A stretch of DNA of 6,646 bases, from assembly GCA_945983195.1 (NCBI GenBank), contig CAMFSS010000116.1, forward strand, positions 1 through 6,646, read 5' to 3'. Below, one piece after another: positions 1 through 6,365 of this stretch (positions are counted from its first letter, which is position 1; each line of letters opens with the position of its first letter). The DNA comes from an uncultured Prevotellaceae bacterium. Its GTDB lineage: Bacteria > Bacteroidota > Bacteroidia > Bacteroidales > Muribaculaceae. The position numbers and the translations under genes were made by a program. The notes under the pieces are model-generated. The model had not been told where the DNA came from, did no database searches, and was given only the letters and a program-made list of their open reading frames with translations.

Positions 1-1221
1 CACTCCCTTCGCGTGTGCATAGTCAATAACGGCCTTTATATCGAAATCGGGATACGGAGTTACGAAGTCAAACACATAGTCCTTCGTGTTGCCAAACCAA
101 TCCTCCCAACCGATGTTCCAGCCCTCAACGAGCACCTGGTCGAATCCGTGCAGTGCTGCAAAGTCAATGTATTTGCGCACGTTCTCATTTGTGGCACCGT
201 GGCGGCCGTGAGGTTTGAGTTTGCTGTAGTCGTCTTTGCCAAGCTTCACCGAAGGAAGCTCCGAGGTGTATGACCATGCTTTTGCATCGGTAATCATTTC
301 CCACCAAACACCTACGTATTTCACTGGCTTAATCCATGATGTATCGGCATATTTGCAAGGCTCATTGAGGTTGAGAATGAGCTTCTGTGCAAGCATGTCG
401 CGGGCATCGTCACTCACCTTCACTGTGCGCCACGGTGTGGTGCACGGTGCCTGGCAGTGTGCCATGTTGCCCTGAGCATCAGGTGTAAGCCACGATGTGA
501 AAATGAAGTTCTTGTCATCAAGCTCAAGGTGCATGCACGAGTAGTCCACGAGAGCTGCCTCGTGTATATTCACGTATAGACCTTCCACAGTCTTGAGTTG
601 AAGCGAAGTCTGTACGCCTGTGGGTGAAAATTGTGTCTGCGAAGCGTTGCCACAGATTGCACCCTGCATTAAGCCGCGAATTTCCGAGAGCTTCGACTCT
701 GTGTAGTCATACTCCTGAGTATCAAAGTCGCCGGCAATCCACCACGCTGTGTGGTCGCCTGTCCTCGCAAACTGCGCCTTTTCCTGCTTCACCACAAAGT
801 ACACAAGATTCTTCTGCTGTGGGAACTCGTAGCGGAAGCCTACGCCATAGTCGTACACACGGAAGCGGAGATTCATCAGTCGGTCGGTCGACGGCTGCTT
901 CATTTCCACAAGCAGTTCATTATAATTGTTGCGGATTGTCTTTGTTTCTCCCCACACTGGAGTCCACGTTTCATCGAAATTTGAGGTTGAAGTGTTGACC
1001 ACCTCAAAACCGTCCATTAGATTACTCTGTCCGTTTAGCTCCAAGCCAAGTGTGCTGGGCTTTATCACCTCTATTCCTTTGTATTTTACCTCATAGGTAG
1101 GAATACCTTTGCCGGTGAGTGTGAAATCAACGGTTACTTTTCCTTCAGGCGATGAAACACCTACCGCGTGTGACGCAAGGGCTGCAAGCAACAACGCACA
1201 GCCAAATACTGTTCTTTTCAT
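1..1221 (-). CDS. GH97 glycoside hydrolase (SusB-like alpha-glucosidase or alpha-galactosidase), N-terminal 407 residues, cut by window edge
   Basis: An open frame runs from the ATG at 1221 to the window edge, giving 407 residues of a protein whose family is usually about 650-740. Residues 1-19 form a type I signal peptide (KR, hydrophobic core, cleavage likely after S-H-A), so the enzyme should be periplasmic. Residues about 24-290 match the GH97 N-terminal beta-sandwich (TTPWRTV at 261-267). The catalytic barrel begins near 300 with KYVGVWWEM (301-309), HGATNENVRKYIDFA (341-355) and VEGWNIGWEDW (365-375), all strongly SusB-like. The family's HHE motif and the position that separates inverting glucosidases (Gly) from retaining galactosidases (Asp nucleophile) should fall just past residue 407, so mechanism and sugar specificity cannot be read here. 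E366 in VEGW is probably an active-site Glu (inferred by spacing). In PULs, GH97 enzymes finish imported oligosaccharides. It appears to have its own promoter at 1330-1360. Confidence 0.95.
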   Translation of the reverse strand, partial: MKRTVFGCALLLAALASHAVGVSSPEGKVTVDFTLTGKGIPTYEVKYKGIEVIKPSTLGLELNGQSNLMDGFEVVNTSTSNFDETWTPVWGETKTIRNNYNELLVEMKQPSTDRLMNLRFRVYDYGVGFRYEFPQQKNLVYFVVKQEKAQFARTGDHTAWWIAGDFDTQEYDYTESKLSEIRGLMQGAICGNASQTQFSPTGVQTSLQLKTVEGLYVNIHEAALVDYSCMHLELDDKNFIFTSWLTPDAQGNMAHCQAPCTTPWRTVKVSDDARDMLAQKLILNLNEPCKYADTSWIKPVKYVGVWWEMITDAKAWSYTSELPSVKLGKDDYSKLKPHGRHGATNENVRKYIDFAALHGFDQVLVEGWNIGWEDWFGNTKDYVFDFVTPYPDFDIKAVIDYAHAKGV

Positions 1222-1294
1222 GTATTGTTTCGTTTGTTTGTGTAAATTAATTAAGTATTTATTTGAGTAAAAATAAGTGCATACAATATTATTG

Positions 1295-1316
1295 TGAGGA
1301 ATTTACACCCTCCTCA
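1295..1316 (-). other. Small hairpin in the GH97 leader
   Basis: A 6-bp inverted repeat (TGAGGA / TCCTCA, 10-nt loop) lies in the predicted 5' leader of the GH97 mRNA, about 75 nt before the start codon. Its 5' arm and loop include AGGAGGG, which resembles a ribosome binding site but has no usable start codon close behind it. It could be a minor mRNA structure or chance. The rest of the leader (1222-1294) is AT-rich and holds an A/C-rich stretch shortly before the ATG. Confidence 0.25.
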
Positions 1317-1329
1317 TGATTTCTGCCCT

Positions 1330-1360
1330 CAAATTTACCTAAAAAATCGGACGCGACAAA
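1330..1360 (-). promoter_or_regulatory. Predicted Bacteroides-type promoter for the GH97 gene
   Basis: Read on the minus strand, TTTG at 1360-1357 is followed by exactly 19 nt and then TAAATTTG at 1337-1330. This is a full match to the Bacteroides housekeeping promoter form (-33 TTTG, -7 TAnnTTTG). Transcription should start around 1322-1327, leaving a leader of about 100 nt before the GH97 ATG. The TTTG sits inside the distal arm of the terminator hairpin at 1347-1408, so terminator and promoter overlap. The match and spacing are seen directly; activity is inferred. Confidence 0.6.
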
Positions 1361-1408
1361 AGAATATTCATAAAATATTACTTATTCAATTCATTTTGTC
1401 GCGTCCGA
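1341..1408 (-). terminator. Rho-independent terminator-like hairpin after the GH27-like gene
   Basis: A perfect 15-bp inverted repeat (arms 1394-1408 and 1347-1361, sequence TCGGACGCGACAAAA and its complement) encloses a 32-nt AT-rich loop. On the minus strand the second arm is followed at once by six T residues (1346-1341), the classical intrinsic terminator form. It lies 62 nt past the TAG stop of the GH27-like gene and upstream of the GH97 gene. The plus-strand side has only an interrupted T-rich stretch (CTTCTTTTTGG), so the minus strand is favoured. The loop is long for a terminator, but the stem is GC-rich and perfect. Confidence 0.7.
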
Positions 1409-1470
1409 GCCTTCTTTTTGGTTAAACCTAATCTAATCCTTTTTATTATCCTTATTTACTCGACCTTAAC

Positions 1471-2895
1471 CTACTTCGTCAGTTTCACTATTTTGCAGCC
1501 ATGTGCCGGCAATGTCACGCTTAGTGTTTCCACTTCGCCTTCATCAGCGTGTTTCCACAAGTCGCGCGATTTCATCTTTCCCGTTATGCCTATCTCCGAG
1601 AGTTTAAGGCTGTAGGAAACCTGCTTTGTATCGCGGTTGAAGAAGCCTACCACATAGTCGCCATTCTTCATTTGTCCGTACCAGATGCAGTTTTTAGAGT
1701 CAATCAGGCTTTGCGACAATGGTTGTCCTACGAAGCCGTCTTTGTTCAGCGCAAGCATCTCCTCATTCTGGTAGAACTTCAAGTTGTCACCCATCGTAGT
1801 TGGCTGGTCGGCTACGGCAATCGGACCGCCTGCCATGAGTTGCAGCGAGATAACCGACTGCTTCTCCGAGTCGCCACTGAACGTATTAAGACGTGTGAAG
1901 TCACCATCGAGTATCACCTTCTCACGACCCGACACTTTCGCCCAATAGATAAAACCGTCGAACATATTGTTGCAATTGGGCCATGTGCCGTATGATACGC
2001 CTCGGCTGTTGTTCGAGAAATGATTCCATGTGCCGTTTCCGGTGTCGGCTACCACTCTGAACATATTGCCATATTTTGCCTCAAGCTCTGCCGAATTGAA
2101 GCAGTGTGGCATCACAAGCGAAGTGAACACCTTGTATTTGTTGGCGGCAGCGGCAATGTATTTCAACGCTGTTTCATAGCATTCACGTCCGTAGCCACGG
2201 CCTACTTTGCCCATTCCACGGTCGTTGCCGTCCTCATACCAGCTTAGAAAGTCCATGCGGATATAGTCCACTCCAAGTTCTGAATAGTATTTGAAGAAAC
2301 CGTCGATATACTCCTTTGCTCCTATGTGCGAAGCTACTACCCAGCCAAACCACATGTCATTTGTTCCTGCATTTGTCACCTTGTCGCCCGTGCGGTAACG
2401 CAGGTCACCCACCTTGACACTGGTGCCGGGCACCGGCATTGCATCGCTGCAGTGTATCCACAGCGGATTGTCATACACACCAAGCTTCAAACCTTTTGCC
2501 TTGCACTTCTCTACAAGTTTTTTCAGCTTGATGCTTCCGTAATCGGTCATATAGGGTGTCGTACCATCGGAGAGCATCGAAATGAAACCGTCGGTGCACA
2601 CCATGTCATATCCGTATGGCAGCAGGTTCTTCGACACGTAGTTGATGATTTCGTCCCACTGTGCCTCGGTCAGGTCTTGCTTGTGCTGTGTGTCTTGCCC
2701 CTGCTCGATTTTCCAGCAGTATTCATACACGCTCCAGTAAAGCGGGGCCTTCACATCACGCCGTGCTTCCTCTGCCGGTGTATCTGTTCCGGGCTTATCG
2801 TCCCCCGACCCGCCTTTGGGCTCGTCATTGCTCGAGCAGCCGCCTATGAGCAGTGCTGCTGCAAGCAATATTTTGTCGATGCTTAATATTCTCAT
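1471..2895 (-). CDS. GH27 / clan GH-D type glycoside hydrolase lipoprotein (isomaltodextranase-like or alpha-galactosidase-like)
   Basis: This 474-residue protein begins with a lipoprotein signal (LIGGC, lipidated Cys20) followed by SSNDEP and a flexible Gly/Asp/Pro-rich tether to about residue 45. That pattern fits export to the outer cell surface. The GH27-like barrel spans about 50-390: YGYDMVCTDGF (94-104), LKLGVYD (136-142), DYIRMDF (210-216), RVVADTG (280-286), ILDGDF (328-333) and LMAGGPIAVADQP (353-365). By family pattern D215 is the likely nucleophile and D284 the likely acid/base. A C-terminal beta-domain (about 400-474) carries YVVGFFNR, RDLW and a final LPAHGCKIVKL-type strand. 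The galactosidase DDGW motif reads TDGF here, which weakens an alpha-galactosidase call and leaves room for an isomaltodextranase-like activity; this is inference. The only plausible start is the ATG at 2895, which supplies the signal peptide. There is no clear Shine-Dalgarno. The gene lies between two terminator-like hairpins. Confidence 0.87.
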   Translation of the reverse strand: MRILSIDKILLAAALLIGGCSSNDEPKGGSGDDKPGTDTPAEEARRDVKAPLYWSVYEYCWKIEQGQDTQHKQDLTEAQWDEIINYVSKNLLPYGYDMVCTDGFISMLSDGTTPYMTDYGSIKLKKLVEKCKAKGLKLGVYDNPLWIHCSDAMPVPGTSVKVGDLRYRTGDKVTNAGTNDMWFGWVVASHIGAKEYIDGFFKYYSELGVDYIRMDFLSWYEDGNDRGMGKVGRGYGRECYETALKYIAAAANKYKVFTSLVMPHCFNSAELEAKYGNMFRVVADTGNGTWNHFSNNSRGVSYGTWPNCNNMFDGFIYWAKVSGREKVILDGDFTRLNTFSGDSEKQSVISLQLMAGGPIAVADQPTTMGDNLKFYQNEEMLALNKDGFVGQPLSQSLIDSKNCIWYGQMKNGDYVVGFFNRDTKQVSYSLKLSEIGITGKMKSRDLWKHADEGEVETLSVTLPAHGCKIVKLTK

Positions 2896-2943
2896 TATTA
2901 TGCGTGTTAATTATTTGTTTGTTGTGAAATGTTCTGTTCTTTT

Positions 2944-2998
2944 TCAAAAATTACCGGTGGCGCACCTTGTGGGTTCACACCTAAAGGCGCACCACCGG
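2944..2998 (-). terminator. Terminator-like hairpin after the SusE/SusF-type gene
   Basis: Arms 2984-2998 and 2954-2968 form a 15-bp stem on the minus-strand RNA: 13 Watson-Crick pairs plus two G-U wobbles. In plus-strand RNA those same two positions would be A-C mismatches, so the structure belongs to the minus strand. The 15-nt loop contains a further possible TGTG/CACA pairing. The stem is followed by TAATTTTTG, a T-rich tail. It begins 18 nt past the stop codon of the binding-protein gene. In PULs such sites often lower transcription from the susCDE block into the enzyme genes; partial read-through here is inference. Confidence 0.7.
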
Positions 2999-3016
2999 AT
3001 TCCCATTAAAAAAACA

Positions 3017-4573
3017 TTATTCCACGAAAGTTGCTTCAAATGTGCAGTTCATCAAGTCAAGCGTTAGCTTATACTTACCTGCCTCTATAATCTTCCACTT
3101 GTTGTCAGGGTCGCCGGCATAATAGAGGAATTTCTGCTTCACCATGCCGTTGTGGTCGATTTCTGTTCCGTTCACTTCAGGGCGTATGAATTTTGCTCCC
3201 CAGTCACGCTCAATGCAGAACTTAAATTCTCCTACATTCAATTCTCCTTCGTAAGTGAAGATATAGGCATTGTCAGCCGATTTCACCAGACCGATTGCTT
3301 CATCAAGGCTCCAGCCCTTTGGCGAAGCGTCGCCCACAATGTAGCGCACATCAGTATTAATGGTATCGGGCTTTTCACCTGCATATTCCACTGCGATTGT
3401 ATCCTTCTCCATGTCGAGCGTCACATTATACACGCCTTCATCGTTGACACGCCACTTGGCATCTGGGTCGCCTGCATAGAATTCTATGCCGTTATCGGCT
3501 ACGCCGTCTTTCGATATTGAGCAGCCTGCTGTCGTGGGGTGAATGAAAGCTGCTCCAAAGTCTTTCACCGTACCGAATTTCAAGTCACCATATCCAAGTG
3601 TCAATTGACCTGAATATATGTATTTGTTGTCAGCCGACACTGTGAGCAGCGGAGCAGCGTCAAGCGACCAGCCCGATTCAAGTGCATCACCTATGGCAAA
3701 CACCATTTCAGCCTCTATCGGGTCATTCTCGCCCGGCTGTGGCTCTTCTGGAGCTTCCTTGAGCAATTGGGCTGCAATTGTCCAGTTTTGGAGGTCAAAT
3801 GTCAGCTTATATGTTCCTGCTACGGTCACTTTCCACTTGTTGTCAGGACTTGTTGACTTGATGAACTCGCTCTCTGCAACGCCATCACGGTTGATTTCAA
3901 TGCCATCAGCCGCCGGACGGATAAATTCTGCGTCCCAGCTTCCGGTAGTCATGCAGCACTTCATCTCACCCTTCTTCAGGTCGCCTTCGAAAGTGAAAAT
4001 GTATTGGCTCTCTTTGTTGAGCTGAGTAGGTGCATCAATGTTCCAGCCATTCGGGGTAGCATCACCCACCATGTAAAGAGCTTCGGTCTCAATCGGATTT
4101 TTCGGCTCTTTCGGAACATCGCTCACATACTGGAACTCAGCCGTCCAGTTGCGGAGGTTGAAAATGAGCTTATAGATTGCCTCCTCTGTGACAACCCACT
4201 TCAAGTCGGGATCTCCGGCGTGCATCACGAATGTTTCAGCAGGGCGTCCGGCTTTCGACACCTCAAGCCCGGCTTCAGCGGGACGGATAAAGGGAGCGTC
4301 CCAACTGCCTGGTGTAAGGCACAGCTTCATTTCTCCGCGTGTCAGTTTGCCTTCATAGGTGAAAATCAGCGCATCTTCTTCAGTGGGAGTGAGTGCTGTG
4401 GGCGCATCAATGCTCCAGCCATTCGGTGTGGCATCACCCACCATATAGAGTGTCGAGGTCTTTATAGGAAGGTCTTCTTCTATGATTATCAAGTCCTTCT
4501 CACCCTCGCAGCTTGTGAGCGCTGCGGTGAGTGTGAGCGCTGCCAAGCCTAATATTTTAGAAATTGATTTCAT
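3017..4573 (-). CDS. SusE/SusF-type outer-membrane glycan-binding lipoprotein with four repeats
   Basis: The 518-residue product should sit on the outer surface next to SusC/SusD and hold glycan without cutting it. The ATG at 4573 is chosen because it opens a clean lipoprotein signal (LTSC, lipidated Cys22, then EGEKD). An in-frame ATG at 4633 would add 20 hydrophilic residues ahead of the signal and overlap the susD tail. After a short acidic tether come four homologous modules of about 110 residues, at roughly 40-150, 165-271, 288-398 and 408-518, joined by Pro/Glu-rich linkers. Each starts with (L/F/I)-x-VGDA-type text and a GW, has FI(R/H)P in the middle and D-x-KW near the end, as in SusE/SusF starch-binding modules. 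The N-terminal Ig-like domain of classical SusE/SusF seems absent. The gene starts 40 nt after the susD tail ends, so it is probably in the susCD operon. Ligand identity is inferred, with alpha-glucan preferred. Confidence 0.88.
   Translation of the reverse strand: MKSISKILGLAALTLTAALTSCEGEKDLIIIEEDLPIKTSTLYMVGDATPNGWSIDAPTALTPTEEDALIFTYEGKLTRGEMKLCLTPGSWDAPFIRPAEAGLEVSKAGRPAETFVMHAGDPDLKWVVTEEAIYKLIFNLRNWTAEFQYVSDVPKEPKNPIETEALYMVGDATPNGWNIDAPTQLNKESQYIFTFEGDLKKGEMKCCMTTGSWDAEFIRPAADGIEINRDGVAESEFIKSTSPDNKWKVTVAGTYKLTFDLQNWTIAAQLLKEAPEEPQPGENDPIEAEMVFAIGDALESGWSLDAAPLLTVSADNKYIYSGQLTLGYGDLKFGTVKDFGAAFIHPTTAGCSISKDGVADNGIEFYAGDPDAKWRVNDEGVYNVTLDMEKDTIAVEYAGEKPDTINTDVRYIVGDASPKGWSLDEAIGLVKSADNAYIFTYEGELNVGEFKFCIERDWGAKFIRPEVNGTEIDHNGMVKQKFLYYAGDPDNKWKIIEAGKYKLTLDLMNCTFEATFVE
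3020..4456 (-). repeat. Four tandem coding repeats of the SusE/SusF-type module
   Basis: The modules map to 4456-4124, 4081-3761, 3712-3380 and 3352-3020. Modules 1 and 2 are closest: both carry YMVGDATPNGW, IDAPT, GEMK, GSWDA and FIRPA, and their DNA is also similar at the module start, pointing to the most recent duplication. Module 4 keeps YIVGDASPKGW and FIRP. Module 3 is most diverged, reading FAIGDALESGW, KFGT instead of a Cys-containing strand, and FIHP in place of FIRP. The repeats are seen directly in the translation; their order of origin is inference. Confidence 0.85.
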
Positions 4574-4639
4574 AATCTTCAAAATATATAGTTTCTTGTG
4601 TGAGTGTATTTGTTTACTTGTTGTAGCCGTCATTCTGCT

Positions 4640-5452
4640 TCAATGCGTGATTGGCATTGAGAATGTCGCGCATAATCGGGAATATCTCAGTGTGCTTGTC
4701 GGCATCCGGTGTCTTGTCCCACCACGTACCGCTAGGGGGAATCTGCGGCTGCGCACTGCTAAGAACTGGCGGACCCACTCTGCCAGCAACTCCTTCTCTT
4801 GCAGAGTGGCACGTCCGTCGGGAGCATAGAGGTTGTCAACAAGCTTGTCGTCAGGATAGTTGCGCTTGCGCACTGAGTTAAGTAGCTGTGCTGCACCTCT
4901 TGTGTCACCGTTGCGCAACTTGCACTCGGCAAGTGAATAGATTATCTCCGGCAGACGGATTTCGCAGTAGTCCGACTCCATTTGACCCTCATCATCATCG
5001 GTGTAAAGCGGATATTTCACAAAGTGCCAGCCTGAGTTGTGGTCACCGTTAGGAAGGGTGCTGGTCTTGTCATCGGGCCACTGGTTGGGATCCATTCCCT
5101 GGAATTTGCCCACTGCATCGCGTATGTAGAGGTCGTAGGGCTGCTCCGGGGCACGCACCTTCATCACATTGCCATTGTCATCGGTATATTCAAGATAGCC
5201 GAAAAGGAACATTCCTTCACGCTTGCTGTTTCCGAGATTCTTGTAGAGCTTCATTCGGTAGTCACCGTCGTATTTGCGGAAATTCTGCACCGGCATGCCA
5301 AGTTCATAGCTGTAAAGCTGGCCGTTGAGGTCGTAGCTCGGCGATGCTGCATACTTCGTGTTATGGTCGCCGGCCTTTGCTTTCGAGTCCTTCAGATAGT
5401 AGCGTTCACGCGCCTGAACGCTCAACCTGTTGTTATCTCCCTGATATTGCAT
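4640..5452 (-). CDS. SusD-like protein, C-terminal fragment, with out-of-frame tail
   Basis: This open stretch starts with an ATG directly behind the premature TAA and in the same frame. It reads SusD C-terminal sequence for about 238 residues: DLYIRDAVGKFQGMDPNQW, YPLYTDDDEG, then SDYCEIRLPEIIYSLAECKLRNGDTRGAAQLLNSVRKR and KELLAEWVRQFL. The last 30 or so residues (after RSRRFP) are Arg-rich and unlike SusD because the frame has shifted. There is no signal peptide, so if translated alone it would stay in the cytoplasm and could not function. It is best read as part of the broken gene, not as a separate gene; automated pipelines may list it as its own CDS. Confidence 0.6.
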   Translation of the reverse strand: MQYQGDNNRLSVQARERYYLKDSKAKAGDHNTKYAASPSYDLNGQLYSYELGMPVQNFRKYDGDYRMKLYKNLGNSKREGMFLFGYLEYTDDNGNVMKVRAPEQPYDLYIRDAVGKFQGMDPNQWPDDKTSTLPNGDHNSGWHFVKYPLYTDDDEGQMESDYCEIRLPEIIYSLAECKLRNGDTRGAAQLLNSVRKRNYPDDKLVDNLYAPDGRATLQEKELLAEWVRQFLAVRSRRFPLAVRGGTRHRMPTSTLRYSRLCATFSMPITH

Positions 5453-6328
5453 TTATGAGTAGCCTTGCGAGCCTGGGAATGCAAATATCACCTCATCACA
5501 AAGCTCGTTGTTCCAGTCAAATGGAGCATCCCATGTCTCAGCTATCTGATATGGGCCATATTCACCGTCAAGAATCTTCTGGGCGTATGTAGCACAGTCA
5601 TTGTAGTGCTCCTCTCCGATGTAGACCTCCGCATTCAGATAAAGACGGACGAGCAGTGCTGCCGCACCGGCTTTGGTCCATTGTCCTTGCATTGTTCCGT
5701 TGCCGCCGAGGCTTCCTTTCTGTGCAAGCAGCTCAATTGATTCCTTAAGCTCGCTTTCAATGAAGTCGAATATCACCTTTGGCTCCACCTGACCTTCCGA
5801 ATTCTTCGAAATGTCGTTGAAGCTCACTGCCAATGGCACATGGCGGAATGCGTCGAGCAGTCGGATGTAGAACCATGCACGCAGGGCACGGCACTGTGCC
5901 TTCAGGTTGTTGAACTCGTCTTGCGAGAATCCGAATTGGTCGGGAGAAAGCTTGTCGAGGTCTTCAATCACCACATTGCACTGCATGATTCCCTGGTAAC
6001 AGCCGTTCCACTCGGTTTGTGCATCACCGCCGTCATCGACGTTCCATGTGTGGTAGTGAAGGCGGCGCCATTTGCCTCCGTCGTCCCACCAGCCGTCACG
6101 TGTTGGGGTAATTAGTTGGTCTGCCGTAAGCTCATTGAGCACATGGCGCGACTGTATGCTCCAAAAGGCATGCTCAAATGGGCGGAATGTGGCTGCAATC
6201 ACATTCTTCTTTGTGTTATAGTAGTTCTGCGAACCTACCTGGTCATAGAGCGTTTCATCGAGATCCGTACAGCTTGTGAACAGCATAGAGGCAACGAAAG
6301 CTCCTGATATATATTTTAATAATTTCAT
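5453..6328 (-). CDS. SusD-like protein, N-terminal fragment (291 residues, ends at premature TAA)
   Basis: This is the part that would be translated from the normal start. It has a lipoprotein signal ending in FTSC (lipidated Cys20) followed by TDLDETLYDQV, a typical SusD beginning. The helical TPR-like scaffold follows: CRALRAWFYIRLLDAFRHVPL (145-165, the usual RAW-YF...PL hallmark), VIFDFIESELKESIELL (185-201) and TKAGAAALLVRLYLNAEVY (218-236). It stops just after DEVIFAFPGSQGYS, where SusD proteins normally pass into the ligand-binding and C-terminal part. Such a fragment would probably not fold into a working lid for SusC (inference). Confidence 0.75.
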   Translation of the reverse strand: MKLLKYISGAFVASMLFTSCTDLDETLYDQVGSQNYYNTKKNVIAATFRPFEHAFWSIQSRHVLNELTADQLITPTRDGWWDDGGKWRRLHYHTWNVDDGGDAQTEWNGCYQGIMQCNVVIEDLDKLSPDQFGFSQDEFNNLKAQCRALRAWFYIRLLDAFRHVPLAVSFNDISKNSEGQVEPKVIFDFIESELKESIELLAQKGSLGGNGTMQGQWTKAGAAALLVRLYLNAEVYIGEEHYNDCATYAQKILDGEYGPYQIAETWDAPFDWNNELCDEVIFAFPGSQGYS

Positions 6329-6365
6329 AATGTAATTCCTTTTTTGTAAAATGATTGACTATGAA

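Larger units (their letters stand above)
4614..6328 (-). pseudogene. SusD-like glycan-binding lipoprotein gene, broken by an in-frame stop and a frameshift
   Basis: The locus reads as one SusD/RagB gene of about 570-580 codons with two lesions. First, codon 292 is TAA (5453-5455), and homologous sequence continues in the same frame straight after it (GSQGYS, stop, MQYQGDNN). Second, near 4735-4739 (a run of five C on the coding strand) the frame is lost: the current frame ends at a TGA at 4640, while another frame reads a good SusD C-terminus (GTWWDKTPDADKH...IFPIMRDIL...) to a TAA at 4614. One added base at the C run would restore the frame. However, the RR-x-DLIR-type block usual for SusD also seems missing, so a deletion of about 25 bases is possible. 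The start ATG lies 37 nt after the SusC stop, with AGGA 8 nt upstream. Intact SusD caps the SusC pore and binds glycan. The lesions could be genuine decay or assembly error. Confidence 0.8.

Noticed and set aside
1347..1408. Invertible element or small mobile element based on the perfect inverted repeat
   Set aside because: The arms enclose only 32 bases, the promoter -7 box lies outside them, there is no flanking target duplication, and the T6 tail fits a terminator.
2326..2886. Plus-strand open frame of 186 codons
   Set aside because: It lies wholly opposite the well-supported GH27-like gene, has no recognisable domain, signal or upstream site, and is explained as a shadow of that gene's codon use.
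2945..2953. Promoter for the GH27-like gene at TAATTTTTG
   Set aside because: It has one base too many between TA and TTTG, and no TTTG lies at the right upstream distance, so it is not listed as a feature.
4004..4552. Plus-strand open frame of 182 codons
   Set aside because: It is antisense to the four-repeat binding protein and its translation shows no family features; the repeat structure of the true gene accounts for it.
4571..4633. Upstream start (ATG at 4633) for the binding protein
   Set aside because: It would put 20 hydrophilic residues in front of a clean lipoprotein signal and overlap the susD tail; the ATG at 4573 fits far better.
5453..5455. Reassigned or read-through TAA codon in susD
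   Set aside because: TAA is the normal stop of the SusC-like and binding-protein genes here, and a second lesion downstream makes gene decay or sequence error simpler.
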